DNA from: a bacterium
Lineage (GTDB): Bacteria > Zhuqueibacterota > Zhuqueibacteria > Residuimicrobiales > Oceaniaggregativiventaceae
DNA: 34,209 bases
NCBI GenBank assembly: GCA_029565675.1
Contig: JAKQNP010000018.1
Location: 1-34,209 of the forward strand
Reading direction: 5' to 3'
This document shows positions 24,564 through 32,081 of the stretch, piece by piece (the stretch's first letter is position 1; every line of letters begins with the position of its first letter). Below the pieces are notes generated by a model, which did no database searches, was not told where the DNA came from, and saw only the letters and a list, made by a program, of their open reading frames with translations. Made by a program: the position numbers and the translations under genes.

Positions 24564-25523
24564 TTAAAACCGGGGTCTGAATCCTTCACCCAACACTTCG
24601 TGGACATTGTTGACAATGATAAAGGCAGACGGATCAATTTGCTTGACCCGCTGGGTCAAAGTCGAGATCTCCTTGCGGCTGAGCACGGTATAGATGATCT
24701 CTTTGGGCTCCTTCGTATAGAGACCGCGACCTTGCATCACCGTGGCGCTGCGGCTCATGTCGTCGGTGATCAATCGGCTGACTTGCTCCACTTTTGAGGT
24801 GATGACCATGGCGGATTTGGCATAATCAAAACCATCGAGGATCAGATCGATCAACCGGCTCGAGATAATCAGGAGAAAGAACGCATAAAGGGTCAAAGCC
24901 AGAGCCGGTCGGTCGGTGCTGAGCTGCTTCGCATGGATCACCAGGCCTGCCAAAGCGATGACAAAAAAATCAACGGCCATAATCGCCGATCCGGGTTTGA
25001 CGCCCCATCGTTTTTGCGCCACTGCCGCGATGATATCCGATCCCGCCGTCGATCCGCGAAACTTGAAAATAATCCCCAAACCCACGCCCAACAACACCGC
25101 ACCGATCAGCACGGAAAAGAAAAAATCGGTTTGCTGCAAGTTGACAATGGCTGGATTGTCCTGCAACCGCAGGGAATGAAATCCCGGTATCGCGCCGCGC
25201 AACAAATCGATAAAAAATGAATTGGCGGTAAAGCCGACAAACGTCCGTTTGCCAAATGTTTTGCCCAGTTCGCGCACACCCCATATGTACAGCGGCACGT
25301 TCAGCACCCATATGGTCAGGCCCACGGGAATGCGATTGCCCGAAAGATAGTGAACGGCCATCGATAAACCGCTCACCCCGCCCGGCACAACCTTGGCATC
25401 GACCAGAAAGACTCCGATTCCCAATCCCATGAGAAAAGCACCCAGGACGATCGCCAGATAGTCAAGGAAAATTCCCCGCTCGTCAAGGCCCAGCTTTGCA
25501 GCGATTCTTTTTGCGAACCTCAT
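24564..25523 (-). CDS. YitT family membrane protein (DUF161 plus DUF2179)
   Basis: This 319-residue protein has five to six hydrophobic helices in the first two thirds (LAIVLGAFLMGLGIGVFLVD, VLIGAVLLGVGLGIIFKF, ALTLYAFFLLIISS) and a cytosolic C-terminal domain (residues about 235-319: SAMVITSKVEQVSRLI, RGLYTKEPKEIIYTVLSR). That order is the YitT family layout. Conserved VVPGGVSGLSM and FRGSTAGSDIIAA motifs are present. The function of the family is not established; transport has been proposed. A well-spaced promoter lies at 25604-25632. It is the first gene of a likely yitT-DUF1611-4TM operon. Confidence 0.9.
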   Translation of the reverse strand: MRFAKRIAAKLGLDERGIFLDYLAIVLGAFLMGLGIGVFLVDAKVVPGGVSGLSMAVHYLSGNRIPVGLTIWVLNVPLYIWGVRELGKTFGKRTFVGFTANSFFIDLLRGAIPGFHSLRLQDNPAIVNLQQTDFFFSVLIGAVLLGVGLGIIFKFRGSTAGSDIIAAVAQKRWGVKPGSAIMAVDFFVIALAGLVIHAKQLSTDRPALALTLYAFFLLIISSRLIDLILDGFDYAKSAMVITSKVEQVSRLITDDMSRSATVMQGRGLYTKEPKEIIYTVLSRKEISTLTQRVKQIDPSAFIIVNNVHEVLGEGFRPRF

Positions 25524-25603
25524 CCTTCACCTTTTGCTTTCGGGTATCAATACACAATTGGTTTTGTAGGTAATCCGGTGATCTGCGCCGAATCCTGGTA
25601 GGA

Positions 25604-25632
25604 ATGATACAAAAAAAGCGGATCTAATTCAA
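25604..25632 (-). promoter_or_regulatory. Promoter of the yitT-family operon
   Basis: The minus strand has TTGAAT (25627-25632) and TATCAT (25604-25609) with exactly 17 bp between, containing a T-run. The boxes match sigma70 at 4/6 and 5/6. The start codon follows about 75 nt downstream of the expected start point. Confidence 0.62.
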
Positions 25633-25651
25633 GAAAATATGTCGCAATACT

Positions 25652-25677
25652 GTTGTCCGGGCGTCAGCCCGGACAAC
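25652..25677. repeat. Extragenic palindrome (GTCC/GGAC-core family)
   Basis: A perfect 11-bp inverted repeat, arm GTTGTCCGGGC, has the loop GTCA. It lies just upstream of the yitT promoter and has no T-run on either side. Confidence 0.8.
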
Positions 25678-25785
25678 CCTGCACAAAATAAATTGATAAA
25701 AAACGCACTACAGCTGCAATAAATTCGGATCGCTTTGCCACCAAAAGAGCAAAACAGGATCGATGCTATTCAAGCTGGCTGAATT

Positions 25786-25806
25786 GGTGTCCCTCGTTGG
25801 GACACC
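25786..25806. repeat. Extragenic palindrome (GTGTCCC-core)
   Basis: A perfect 8-bp inverted repeat, arm GGTGTCCC, has the loop TCGTT. The arm matches the inner arm of the terminator hairpin at 20502-20529. Confidence 0.75.
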
Positions 25807-25840
25807 GCTGATGTCACATCAGATCAACAGGAAGCCATAT

Positions 25841-25867
25841 CGGATTCGGTGCGCGGCACCGAATCCG
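25841..25867. repeat. Perfect 12-bp inverted repeat in the yitT/lipocalin intergenic region
   Basis: Arm CGGATTCGGTGC, loop GCG, then the exact complement. Its core differs from the GTCCC family. With the two hairpins before it, it makes the 416-nt gene-free stretch 25524-25939 unusually rich in palindromes. It lies about 70 nt past the end of the minus-strand lipocalin gene but lacks a T-run. Confidence 0.75.
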
Positions 25868-25939
25868 GGGCTGCTTGGGGATAACAAAGGGCCGAAGGAA
25901 CCGCCTGCCGATGCAGTTCCCTCGCTTGCTGGTCCTGGG

Positions 25940-26365
25940 TCACTGTTTTTGGATGCGCTGCCAGGTTTCCGTCAGGGTCATTTCAACCGTCTGCAGGCTG
26001 ATATGCCAGACATCGCCCTTGACTTCTGAAGTGAATTCCAGGGTCTGGCCGACTTTGCTCGACACATTCGAAGCGGTATAGTTCTCGCGATAAACAGAGC
26101 CCTTGAGATCGTATTTCCCGACTGCAGCGAAAAAAAGCGAATCCGGATTGTGCGGAAACATCTCGATCACCGCAAAATGATCTTCGGACAGAATTTTGTA
26201 GCAGATGCGGGTATTCTCGTCCTGACTGACCTGCAACTCAGGTCCGCTGTATTTGCCCTGCACCATGCGCCAGGTGCCGCATAAATTCCGCGATTCAGGT
26301 GCCTGGCAGCCCAATGACAGCTGCAACAAAAGAGCAGCTGTAAAAAACAAGGCCTTTTTGTTCAT
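25940..26365 (-). CDS. Lipocalin-like lipoprotein
   Basis: This is a 141-residue lipoprotein. The signal MNKKALFFTAALLLQLSLGC ends in a lipobox with the lipidated cysteine at residue 20. The mature part is a small beta-barrel-like domain beginning LCGTWRMVQGKYSG, a lipocalin-type GxW start, and ending MTLTETWQRIQKQ, as in the lipocalin-like/DUF4488-type proteins. Ligand and role are unknown. The ATG has a very strong AAAGGAGG Shine-Dalgarno; the frame is open 62 codons upstream, but that stretch is the leader and has no protein character. Transcription probably comes from the promoter at 26614-26642 through a roughly 240-nt leader. Confidence 0.83.
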   Translation of the reverse strand: MNKKALFFTAALLLQLSLGCQAPESRNLCGTWRMVQGKYSGPELQVSQDENTRICYKILSEDHFAVIEMFPHNPDSLFFAAVGKYDLKGSVYRENYTASNVSSKVGQTLEFTSEVKGDVWHISLQTVEMTLTETWQRIQKQ

Positions 26366-26610
26366 TTCGCCCTCCTTTCGCGATTCTTTCGACTGCAACT
26401 CGCATCCGGCAGCCAACAGCCTGCGGATGCGAACAAGAATTCCACCGCCCACAAAAGATGGTCGGCCTTTGGCAGTCCCTGACACCTGCAAGATCGATGC
26501 ACCGGGCAATCGGATAGAGGATCGGGTGGTGAGTTGAGGTCCACAGCCCAACAGGGGTCCGGGAAACCGGGCAAGTCGAGTGGATTAGGGATTTCGCGAG
26601 ACGGCCTAAT
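26366..26610 (-). promoter_or_regulatory. Long structured 5' leader upstream of the lipocalin-like gene
   Basis: This 245-nt stretch follows a strong promoter. It has an inverted repeat at its start (ATTAGG/CCTAAT, 26584-26589/26605-26610) and a stable hairpin near the gene (arm CGCATCCG at 26401-26408 pairing with 26424-26431, extended inside by CAG/CTG). The hairpin ends about 36 nt before the ATG. I recognise no named riboswitch or small RNA, and 6S, SRP and tmRNA signatures were not found. Confidence 0.42.
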
Positions 26611-26613
26611 GGT

Positions 26614-26642
26614 AGTCTACACAAAATTACTAAAGATGTCAA
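26614..26642 (-). promoter_or_regulatory. Strong sigma70-type promoter inside the 3' end of the lipoate ligase gene
   Basis: The minus strand carries a perfect -35 TTGACA (26637-26642), a 17-bp spacer and -10 TAGACT (26614-26619). It overlaps the last codons and stop of the lipoate ligase gene and points to the lipocalin-like gene. Confidence 0.72.
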
Positions 26643-27285
26643 GTGAATTGGCGAGAATTCGACCCAGATCGCGTTCGATTTCACTTTCGAACACTGTTTT
26701 GAGCTGCTGCAGGTCGATTGCATAGCCGCTGCGATGCAGCGAAGTCAGAAAATCGCGATGCGGTCGGCCGGCGCGATAGTCCGGTTCCCGCGACGGGTGC
26801 AGCAAGAGGCGGTCGATCCAATCCAATTTCGGATCGACCGACAACGAACCCTGATAAAAAACCAGGCGGCGGGATTTGAACAGCGAACAGCCGAGGATTT
26901 TTCGGTCACCAAGAGCGATATCGCTGATCCCCGCCTGTTGCAGCGAACGAACGGCAAAATTTCTCGCCAACACATCGATGATAAAAGTGTTGATCAGTTC
27001 GAAAATGCGCCGCGGCGCCACATCCGCGGCCGGCCGAAAGGCGAGCGAAAAACACAAGAATCCCGGCATCAGAACCACCGCACCGCCGCCGCCGCGCCTC
27101 TTGACCACCGGCACACCCGCCGCGGCACAGGCGACACCATCCACTTCATTCTCCGCTTGTTGGGCGTTGCCCAACACCACCAGCAGGCGCTCCGGCTGCC
27201 AAACCGACCAGACAAACGGATTGCTTTCCGAAACCTGATGCATCAGATCATCGCGGATCAACGCAGACGGGTTTTCGACTTGCAT
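26617..27285 (-). CDS. Lipoate-protein ligase A family protein
   Basis: This is a 222-residue protein of the biotin/lipoyl ligase catalytic fold, which attaches lipoate or octanoate to lipoyl domains of 2-oxoacid dehydrogenases and GcvH. Diagnostic motifs are PVVKRRGGGGAVVLMPG near residue 60 and SDIALGDRKILGCSLFKSR near 120, with the usual lysine in DRKILG. The C-terminal LplA accessory domain is absent, so it may be an octanoyltransferase (LipM-like) or a two-part ligase; the sequence does not decide. AAAGGA precedes the ATG. A candidate promoter with a palindrome near the start point is at 27322-27350. It is divergent from the isoprenoid isomerase gene. Confidence 0.87.
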   Translation of the reverse strand: MQVENPSALIRDDLMHQVSESNPFVWSVWQPERLLVVLGNAQQAENEVDGVACAAAGVPVVKRRGGGGAVVLMPGFLCFSLAFRPAADVAPRRIFELINTFIIDVLARNFAVRSLQQAGISDIALGDRKILGCSLFKSRRLVFYQGSLSVDPKLDWIDRLLLHPSREPDYRAGRPHRDFLTSLHRSGYAIDLQQLKTVFESEIERDLGRILANSLDIFSNFV

Positions 27286-27321
27286 GCGGTTTTCCTTTCG
27301 TTATCGAACACTCGATGTAAA

Positions 27322-27350
27322 AACATAACAAGCGCAATCTCTCCATGCAA
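27322..27350 (-). promoter_or_regulatory. Candidate promoter of the lipoate ligase gene
   Basis: TTGCAT (27345-27350), a 17-bp spacer and TATGTT (27322-27327) lie on the minus strand, with the ATG about 30 nt past the expected start point. A palindrome ATCGA-N4-TCGAT (27303-27316) covers the start point and could be an operator. Confidence 0.45.
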
Positions 27351-27436
27351 CTCTTTTCCGCAAAAAAAGGCGAACTGCCGACAGCTGCTCGCCAACGACA
27401 AAAGTCCGGCCCGGACAAATCCAGCCAATCTTTCGC

Positions 27437-27465
27437 TTGAAAAAACCTCTAAAAGAGGCTATATT
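27437..27465 (+). promoter_or_regulatory. Promoter of the isomerase gene, with a palindrome in its spacer
   Basis: TTGAAA (27437-27442), 17 bp and TATATT (27460-27465) give a good sigma70 match. The spacer contains CCTCT-AAA-AGAGG (27446-27458), a perfect 5-bp palindrome placed where a repressor would block RNA polymerase. The expected leader to the ATG at 27589 is about 115 nt. Confidence 0.6.
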
Positions 27466-27588
27466 GATTGAAAACCATGCTGCCGGCGATTGTCAGGTTT
27501 TTCGCTTAAAGAGGAGCGCACAACTCTGCCCAGCAATCGCCATGGAATGGGTAGCGTCTCGGCAAGCCGAGCAACCCGTGGAGCCCGC

Positions 27589-28617
27589 ATGACCGATCAA
27601 ACCAACGAGCGCAAGCGTCAGCATATCGACATCATCCTGGCAGACGACCAGTCAGACCGGGACAAGCATTATTTCGATGCGATTCGCTTGAAACACCGCG
27701 CCTTGCCGGAACTCGATCTGGCCAGGATCGACACACAAACGCACATCCTGGGCAAAACCCTCTCCTTTCCCCTGCTGATCTCCGCCATGACCGGCGGCGA
27801 CCATCAACTGCTGCAGCGCATCAACCGCAACCTCGCCCTGGCAGCGGAGAAAGCCGGCGTCGGGTTGGCCGTGGGTTCGCAACGCGTCCTTTTTACCCAA
27901 CCCGCAGCCGCCAAAAGCTTTGCGCTCCGGCAAATTGCACCCACCGCTCTGTTGTTCGCCAATCTGGGTGCCGTGCAGCTCAACAACGGTTTTGGCATAA
28001 ACGAAGCGCGCCAGGTCATAAAAGTTCTGGACGCCGATGCCCTCTGTTTTCACCTGAACCCGCTGCAGGAGGCGATTCAACCCGAGGGCAACACCGACTT
28101 TTCGCAGCTGGCGGAGAAAATCGGCCGGGTGGCGCAAAAACTCGATCGCCCGGTTGTGCTCAAAGAGGTCGGCTGCGGCTTCAGCGAACCGGATGCCGAG
28201 TTGGCGCTGCAGGCCGGAATCCGCTTTATCGACATCGCCGGCGCCGGAGGTCTTTCGTGGAGCCGGATCGAATATCAGCGCCGCTCGCCGAATGCCGATT
28301 GCGACCTTGGCCTGACCTTTCAGGACTGGGGAATACCCACGCCAACTTGCCTCAAACTGCTGCGCCCATACCTCGATCGCCTCACCCTGTTCGCCTCGGG
28401 CGGCATCCGCACAGGCATCGATATGGCCAGGGCGCTCATCCTCGGCGCCTCGCTCTGCGGCATGGCGTCGCCTTTTCTGCGGCCGGCAATGGAATCAGCC
28501 GATGCCGTGCTTGCCGCGATCGAAAAGATCAAACTCGAATTTCGCACCGCGCTGTTCTTGTTGGGTATCGGCAAAGCAGCGGATCTCCATCTCAACGACG
28601 CTTTGTTGCTCGATTGA
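27589..28617 (+). CDS. fni: Type 2 isopentenyl-diphosphate delta-isomerase
   Basis: This 342-residue FMN- and NADPH-dependent enzyme interconverts isopentenyl and dimethylallyl diphosphate. Family blocks include RKRQHIDIIL at the N-terminus, HYFDAIRLKHRALPELDLA, LISAMTGG near residue 65, GVGLAVGSQRVLF, HLNPLQEAIQPEGNTDF near 155, VVLKEVGCGFS, DIAGAGGLSWSRIE and the FMN-phosphate site ASGGIRTGIDMARALILGA. The frame is open 33 codons upstream, but ATG at 27589 has GGAG upstream and matches the family start. Because IspD and IspF are also encoded here, the host makes isoprenoids by the MEP pathway and this enzyme only balances the two C5 units. Confidence 0.95.
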   Translation: MTDQTNERKRQHIDIILADDQSDRDKHYFDAIRLKHRALPELDLARIDTQTHILGKTLSFPLLISAMTGGDHQLLQRINRNLALAAEKAGVGLAVGSQRVLFTQPAAAKSFALRQIAPTALLFANLGAVQLNNGFGINEARQVIKVLDADALCFHLNPLQEAIQPEGNTDFSQLAEKIGRVAQKLDRPVVLKEVGCGFSEPDAELALQAGIRFIDIAGAGGLSWSRIEYQRRSPNADCDLGLTFQDWGIPTPTCLKLLRPYLDRLTLFASGGIRTGIDMARALILGASLCGMASPFLRPAMESADAVLAAIEKIKLEFRTALFLLGIGKAADLHLNDALLLD

Positions 28618-28704
28618 TCAATCCGGGGGATTTACCTCGGACCGGCGCTTATCCCTATGAACAACTGGCGGCAAAAATCAACGAAGCGCTTTGATCTGCA
28701 GTCA

Positions 28705-28734
28705 GTTGTGTCCCGTCTGAGGACGGGACACAAC
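28705..28734. repeat. Extragenic palindrome after the isomerase gene
   Basis: A perfect 13-bp inverted repeat, arm GTTGTGTCCCGTC, has the loop TGAG. It could help terminate the isomerase transcript but has no T-run. The arm shares TGTCCCG with the hairpin at 20502. Confidence 0.85.
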
Positions 28735-28838
28735 CAATTTCCGTGATCAAAACAACATACAAACGATTTTGCTCACCTGGTGTACCAATTTTCTTCAGTG
28801 GGCCAGGCACAGCGATTTCTAACTCAGGACAGGTGCGA

Positions 28839-29738
28839 ATGAAAATGTCAATGGTTTTCCTGGCGGTGGTCCTGTTGACCGTCGCCTGTCGGGATGATCA
28901 ACCCGGCTGGACGCTGGTGGCCGGCGGCTACGAGTTTCCCGAAGGTCCGGCCTGGGACGGTGAAAAGGCCCTCTATGTATCAAATTGTCGGGGCGACTGG
29001 ATAGGCCGCATCGAAGGCGATGTTTCGCAAGTCTTTCTGCGACGCCAGGATCCGGCAACAGGATTTCACACCACCAACGGCTTGACCGTCGGCCGGCAGG
29101 GTTTTATCTATGCGTGCGATTTTGGCATCGGTGCGATCCTTCGCCTTGCGCCGACCGGTGAAAGCGAAATCATTGCCGGCGGTTTTCAGGGCGAGCGGTT
29201 CCGCCGCCCCAATGACCTGGCGTTCGATCCCCAGGGCAATCTCTATTTCAGCGACCCCAATCGCTACGGTGCAGAAGAACCGGACGGAGTGGTCTACCGC
29301 ATCGATCGCCTCGACCGGCAGGTCACACCTGCGGCCACCGGCCTGGATTTTCCCAACGGCCTTGCCTTTTCAGCTGACGGCCGACAGCTCTTTGTCTGCG
29401 AATCGGGCAAGCAGCGCATTCTTGTCTTTGATCTCGGAGACGATGGCGAATTGACCAACCAGCGCGTCTTTGCCGAGCTGCCCGGCGGGGACCCGGACGG
29501 CATCAATTTCGACCTGCAGGGCAACCTATACGTCGCTCATTTCGGCGGCGGTGCGGTCATCGTATTGGCGCCGGACGGTTCGGTTCGCCGCGTTATCCCC
29601 GCACCCGGCAAAAAACCGTCGAACGTCGAGTTCGGCAACAGCGATCGCAAGACCCTCTATGTGACCGAAGTCGAAACCAACAGCGTTTACTCCATCCGGG
29701 TGCCGGTCGCCGGATTACCGCTCTTGCAAGGATTTTGA
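28839..29738 (+). CDS. SMP-30/gluconolactonase-like lipoprotein
   Basis: This 299-residue protein starts with a lipoprotein signal (MKMSMVFLAVVLLTVACRDD, lipidated cysteine 17). The mature part is a six-bladed beta-propeller of the SMP-30/gluconolactonase/LRE type. The metal ligands are recognisable in YEFPEGPAWDG, RRPNDLAFDPQGNLYFSDP and FPNGLAFSADG, and a further aspartate in GGDPDGINFD. These enzymes open sugar or other lactones; the substrate is unknown. ATG at 28839 has AGGACAGG upstream and is chosen over an open extension of 32 codons. The next gene begins one base after its stop codon, so the pair is an operon. Confidence 0.9.
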   Translation: MKMSMVFLAVVLLTVACRDDQPGWTLVAGGYEFPEGPAWDGEKALYVSNCRGDWIGRIEGDVSQVFLRRQDPATGFHTTNGLTVGRQGFIYACDFGIGAILRLAPTGESEIIAGGFQGERFRRPNDLAFDPQGNLYFSDPNRYGAEEPDGVVYRIDRLDRQVTPAATGLDFPNGLAFSADGRQLFVCESGKQRILVFDLGDDGELTNQRVFAELPGGDPDGINFDLQGNLYVAHFGGGAVIVLAPDGSVRRVIPAPGKKPSNVEFGNSDRKTLYVTEVETNSVYSIRVPVAGLPLLQGF

Positions 29739-29739
29739 T

Positions 29740-30498
29740 ATGATTCCCGCTGACTTGTCTGCTCTTCATCTGCTCTTGCTCTTCGGCGCCGGCATAACCG
29801 CCGGTTTTCTCAACGTTATGGCCGGCGGCGGTTCAGCCTTGACCCTGCCGGCGCTGATCTTCATGGGCCTGGACAGCGCCGTGGCCAACGGCACCAACCG
29901 CCTGGCCCTGATCGCCCAGAACGCTTCAGCGGTCGGTTCCTTTCGCCACCACAAGCTGCACGACTTTCCCGCCAGCATCCGTATGGCCGTCTTTACCCTG
30001 CCCGGCGCCATCATCGGCGCACTCGTTGCCGTCCGCGTCGGTGACGAGCTTTTTCACCGTGTGCTCGGTGTGGTGATCATCTTCATCGTCATCTCGCTCT
30101 TTGTCTCGCCGGCAAATAAAAAACGCACCGTCGAAGGGCTTGCCGGCTCGACCTGGCTCTATCCAGCCTTGTTCGCGATCGGTTTCTACAGCGGGTTCAT
30201 CCAGGCCGGGGTGGGATTTCTGCTGATCGCCGCGCTCTACCACCTGGGCAAGATGAACCTGGTGCGCGTCAACATGCACAAGGTCTTTATCATTTTTTTC
30301 AATATGGTGCCCACGCTGCTGGTGTTTGCCCTGAACGGCAAGGTGATGTGGTTCTATGGATTGGTGCTGGCGGCCGGCAATGCTATCGGCGCCTGGTGGG
30401 GTGCGCATGCAGCGGTGCGGGGCGGCGAAAAAATCATCCGCATTTCCATCAGCATTGCTCTCCTGCTCATGGTGGCCAAGCTGTTTGAACTTTTTTAA
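29740..30498 (+). CDS. TauE/SafE family permease
   Basis: This 252-residue integral membrane protein has about eight hydrophobic helices and the family signatures GFLNVMAGGGSALTLPAL in the first helix pair and AVANGTNRLALIAQN. In the second half, GFYSGFIQAGVGFLLIA repeats the same inverted motif (GFxxGxxxxGxG). Members export sulfite, sulfoacetate or other organosulfur or carboxylate anions; the substrate here is unknown. Its start ATG lies at 29740, directly after the TGA of the gluconolactonase-like gene, so the two are translated from one message. It is convergent with the kinase-family gene. Confidence 0.92.
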   Translation: MIPADLSALHLLLLFGAGITAGFLNVMAGGGSALTLPALIFMGLDSAVANGTNRLALIAQNASAVGSFRHHKLHDFPASIRMAVFTLPGAIIGALVAVRVGDELFHRVLGVVIIFIVISLFVSPANKKRTVEGLAGSTWLYPALFAIGFYSGFIQAGVGFLLIAALYHLGKMNLVRVNMHKVFIIFFNMVPTLLVFALNGKVMWFYGLVLAAGNAIGAWWGAHAAVRGGEKIIRISISIALLLMVAKLFELF

Positions 30499-30515
30499 CC
30501 GATCGACAGAGGGAT

Positions 30516-30554
30516 AAAAAAACGGGGCTGCAGCATTCTTTCTGCCTGGCCCCG
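30516..30554 (-). terminator. Rho-independent terminator of the adenosine-specific kinase family gene
   Basis: A stem CGGGGC/GCCCCG (30523-30528/30549-30554), extended inward by TGCAG/CTGC, is followed on the minus strand by seven T (30516-30522). It lies between two convergent genes and ends the gene whose stop codon is at 30603. Confidence 0.85.
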
Positions 30555-30602
30555 ATTGAGATTTGCAGGACAAGCCTTCCGCTTTTGAGCGATCGCCCGA
30601 TG

Positions 30603-31085
30603 CTAAAGTTTGTAGCCGATCCGGCGCAAAAACTCTTTACGCTCCGTCTTTTCTTTCTCGTTCTCCACTCCGAGCGGACTCTCGCCATCGACGACGCCGA
30701 GCACACCGCGGCCTTGCTCGGTCTCGGCGATCACCACCTGTACCGGATTGGCGGTTGCACAGAAAAACCGCACCATCTCCGGCACATCGCGCAAGACGCG
30801 CAGCACATTCAGCGGAAACGCATTGCCGAGGAAAAGGATAAAGACATGTCCGGCGGCAATCTTGAGGGCGTTTTTCTGCGCCAGCTCGACCAACCGGTCA
30901 TCCGTGCCGCTGGTGCGCACCAGCCGCGGTCCCGATGATTCACAAAAAGCCAAACCGAATTTGATGCCGGGGACCGCATTCACCAGCGCCTCATGCACGT
31001 CTTCGACTGTTTTGATGAAATGCGATTGTCCCAGAACCAGATTCAGCTGATCCGGATTGTCGATTTGCACGATTTTGAGTTCCAT
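30603..31085 (-). CDS. Adenosine-specific kinase family protein
   Basis: This 160-residue protein closely resembles the adenosine-specific kinase/PF04008 family known from archaea and some bacteria. The pattern is nearly collinear: IVQIDNPDQLNLVLGQSHFI, TVEDVHEALVNAVPGIKFGL, AFCESSGPRLVR, AAGHVFILFLGNAFPLNVL, FCATANPVQVVIAETEQGRG, VLGVVDGESPLGVE and ERKEFLRRIGYKL. The name comes from structural work on an archaeal member and the physiological role is unclear. The ATG at 31085 is chosen over a GTG two codons upstream because GAGGAG would touch that GTG. It is a single-gene unit with its own terminator. Confidence 0.9.
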   Translation of the reverse strand: MELKIVQIDNPDQLNLVLGQSHFIKTVEDVHEALVNAVPGIKFGLAFCESSGPRLVRTSGTDDRLVELAQKNALKIAAGHVFILFLGNAFPLNVLRVLRDVPEMVRFFCATANPVQVVIAETEQGRGVLGVVDGESPLGVENEKEKTERKEFLRRIGYKL

Positions 31086-31314
31086 TTTCACTCCTCAATC
31101 TGCATAATAGAGTCAAGACCAAATGCGCAAAAAAAATTGCTGAACCTAGCCGTTGCTTACGATCCACCACTCTGCTGAACTTTGCATCCTCAATAAGAAT
31201 CCAGATCAGCGAATGACCGCGAATTTTCGCCCCCCCGATCCTGGTACGTCAATCAATCTGAGCTGCCGCTTGTTTTGCAATCGGACGTCGTCATCGATTC
31301 GTTCTCGCGGCAAA

Positions 31315-31995
31315 TCAATGCAAAAGAGCCAGAAACCGCGGCAGATCTTGCAGACTGTCGAACAGATGATCCGGTTCGTACGCCTGCAGCTGCTCGGCGG
31401 TATAGTGCGCCGCCGCCACTGCCAGTGAGACCGCGCCGTGCGGTTTTGCGCACAGGATGTCCGACGGCGTATCGCCGATGACAATCACTTCATGCGGCTG
31501 CAAGCGTTGACCGGTTCTCGCTTCAAAGCGCTGCACCGCAAACGGCAAGAGCTCATCGCGCCTGGCCGAATCGTCGGCAAAAGCTCCGAAAGGAAAATAG
31601 CGATCCAGTCCGAAATGGGCCAGTTTGATCCGGCCGCTGGGTTCCCAGTTGCCGGTTAAAAGGGCCAAAAGGACGTTGTCCAATTGGCAGAGGTGATCGA
31701 GCAGCTGCTGCACTCCGGGCATGATGCGCTTGTCGCCCTCGGGTTTGGCGATTTCTTCGGGCAACAGTGCAAAATAGCGATCTTTAAAGCTTTCGACCGC
31801 TCCGTTGCAGTTCGAAATACCAAATTTTTCAAAGGCGTCGGTTAGAATCGATATATCGGTGCGGCCGGCCAGCTGCACGCCGCGAAAGGCATCGTCGTGG
31901 CCGAACAATTCGCTAAAGGCGCGGGTCATGGCGCGGAATCCGGCGCCGCCGCTGAGAATCAGGGTGCCGTCAATGTCGAACAAGAGAAGAACCAT
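31315..31995 (-). CDS. HAD-family phosphatase (phosphoglycolate phosphatase-like)
   Basis: This 226-residue protein starts MVLLLFDIDGTLI, with motif I aspartates D7 and D9. Motif II is LLALLTGNWEPSGRIK, with the motif III lysine nearby, and motif IV is VIVIGDTPSDILCA. The cap is the helical C1 type (GFRAMTRAFSELFGHDD). Such enzymes hydrolyse phosphoglycolate or other small phosphates; the substrate is unknown. ATG at 31995 with AAGG 8 nt upstream is preferred over a TTG start at 32019 that lacks a clear ribosome-binding site. It ends 229 nt before the kinase-family start codon; that gap holds nothing recognisable. Confidence 0.9.
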   Translation of the reverse strand: MVLLLFDIDGTLILSGGAGFRAMTRAFSELFGHDDAFRGVQLAGRTDISILTDAFEKFGISNCNGAVESFKDRYFALLPEEIAKPEGDKRIMPGVQQLLDHLCQLDNVLLALLTGNWEPSGRIKLAHFGLDRYFPFGAFADDSARRDELLPFAVQRFEARTGQRLQPHEVIVIGDTPSDILCAKPHGAVSLAVAAAHYTAEQLQAYEPDHLFDSLQDLPRFLALLH

Positions 31996-32081
31996 GTGTG
32001 GGACCTTTGCATCGGCCAACGCAACCAGGATTAACCATGCCGAAGCCGCGCGCCGAGTTGAATTGATTTGAGAATGTCAGT

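Noticed and set aside
25652-25867. Clustered repeats that could suggest a CRISPR array
   Set aside because: The elements are individual palindromes of different sequence and length with no regular spacer length and no cas gene nearby.
26366-26610. Leader read as 6S, SRP or tmRNA
   Set aside because: The SRP GGAAG tetraloop region, the tmRNA tRNA-like ends and the 6S central bubble layout could not be found, so no RNA family is named.
28257-28694. A 145-codon plus-strand frame overlapping the isomerase
   Set aside because: Most of it is a shadow of the isomerase; only the last 26 codons lie outside and are reported separately as a possible remnant.
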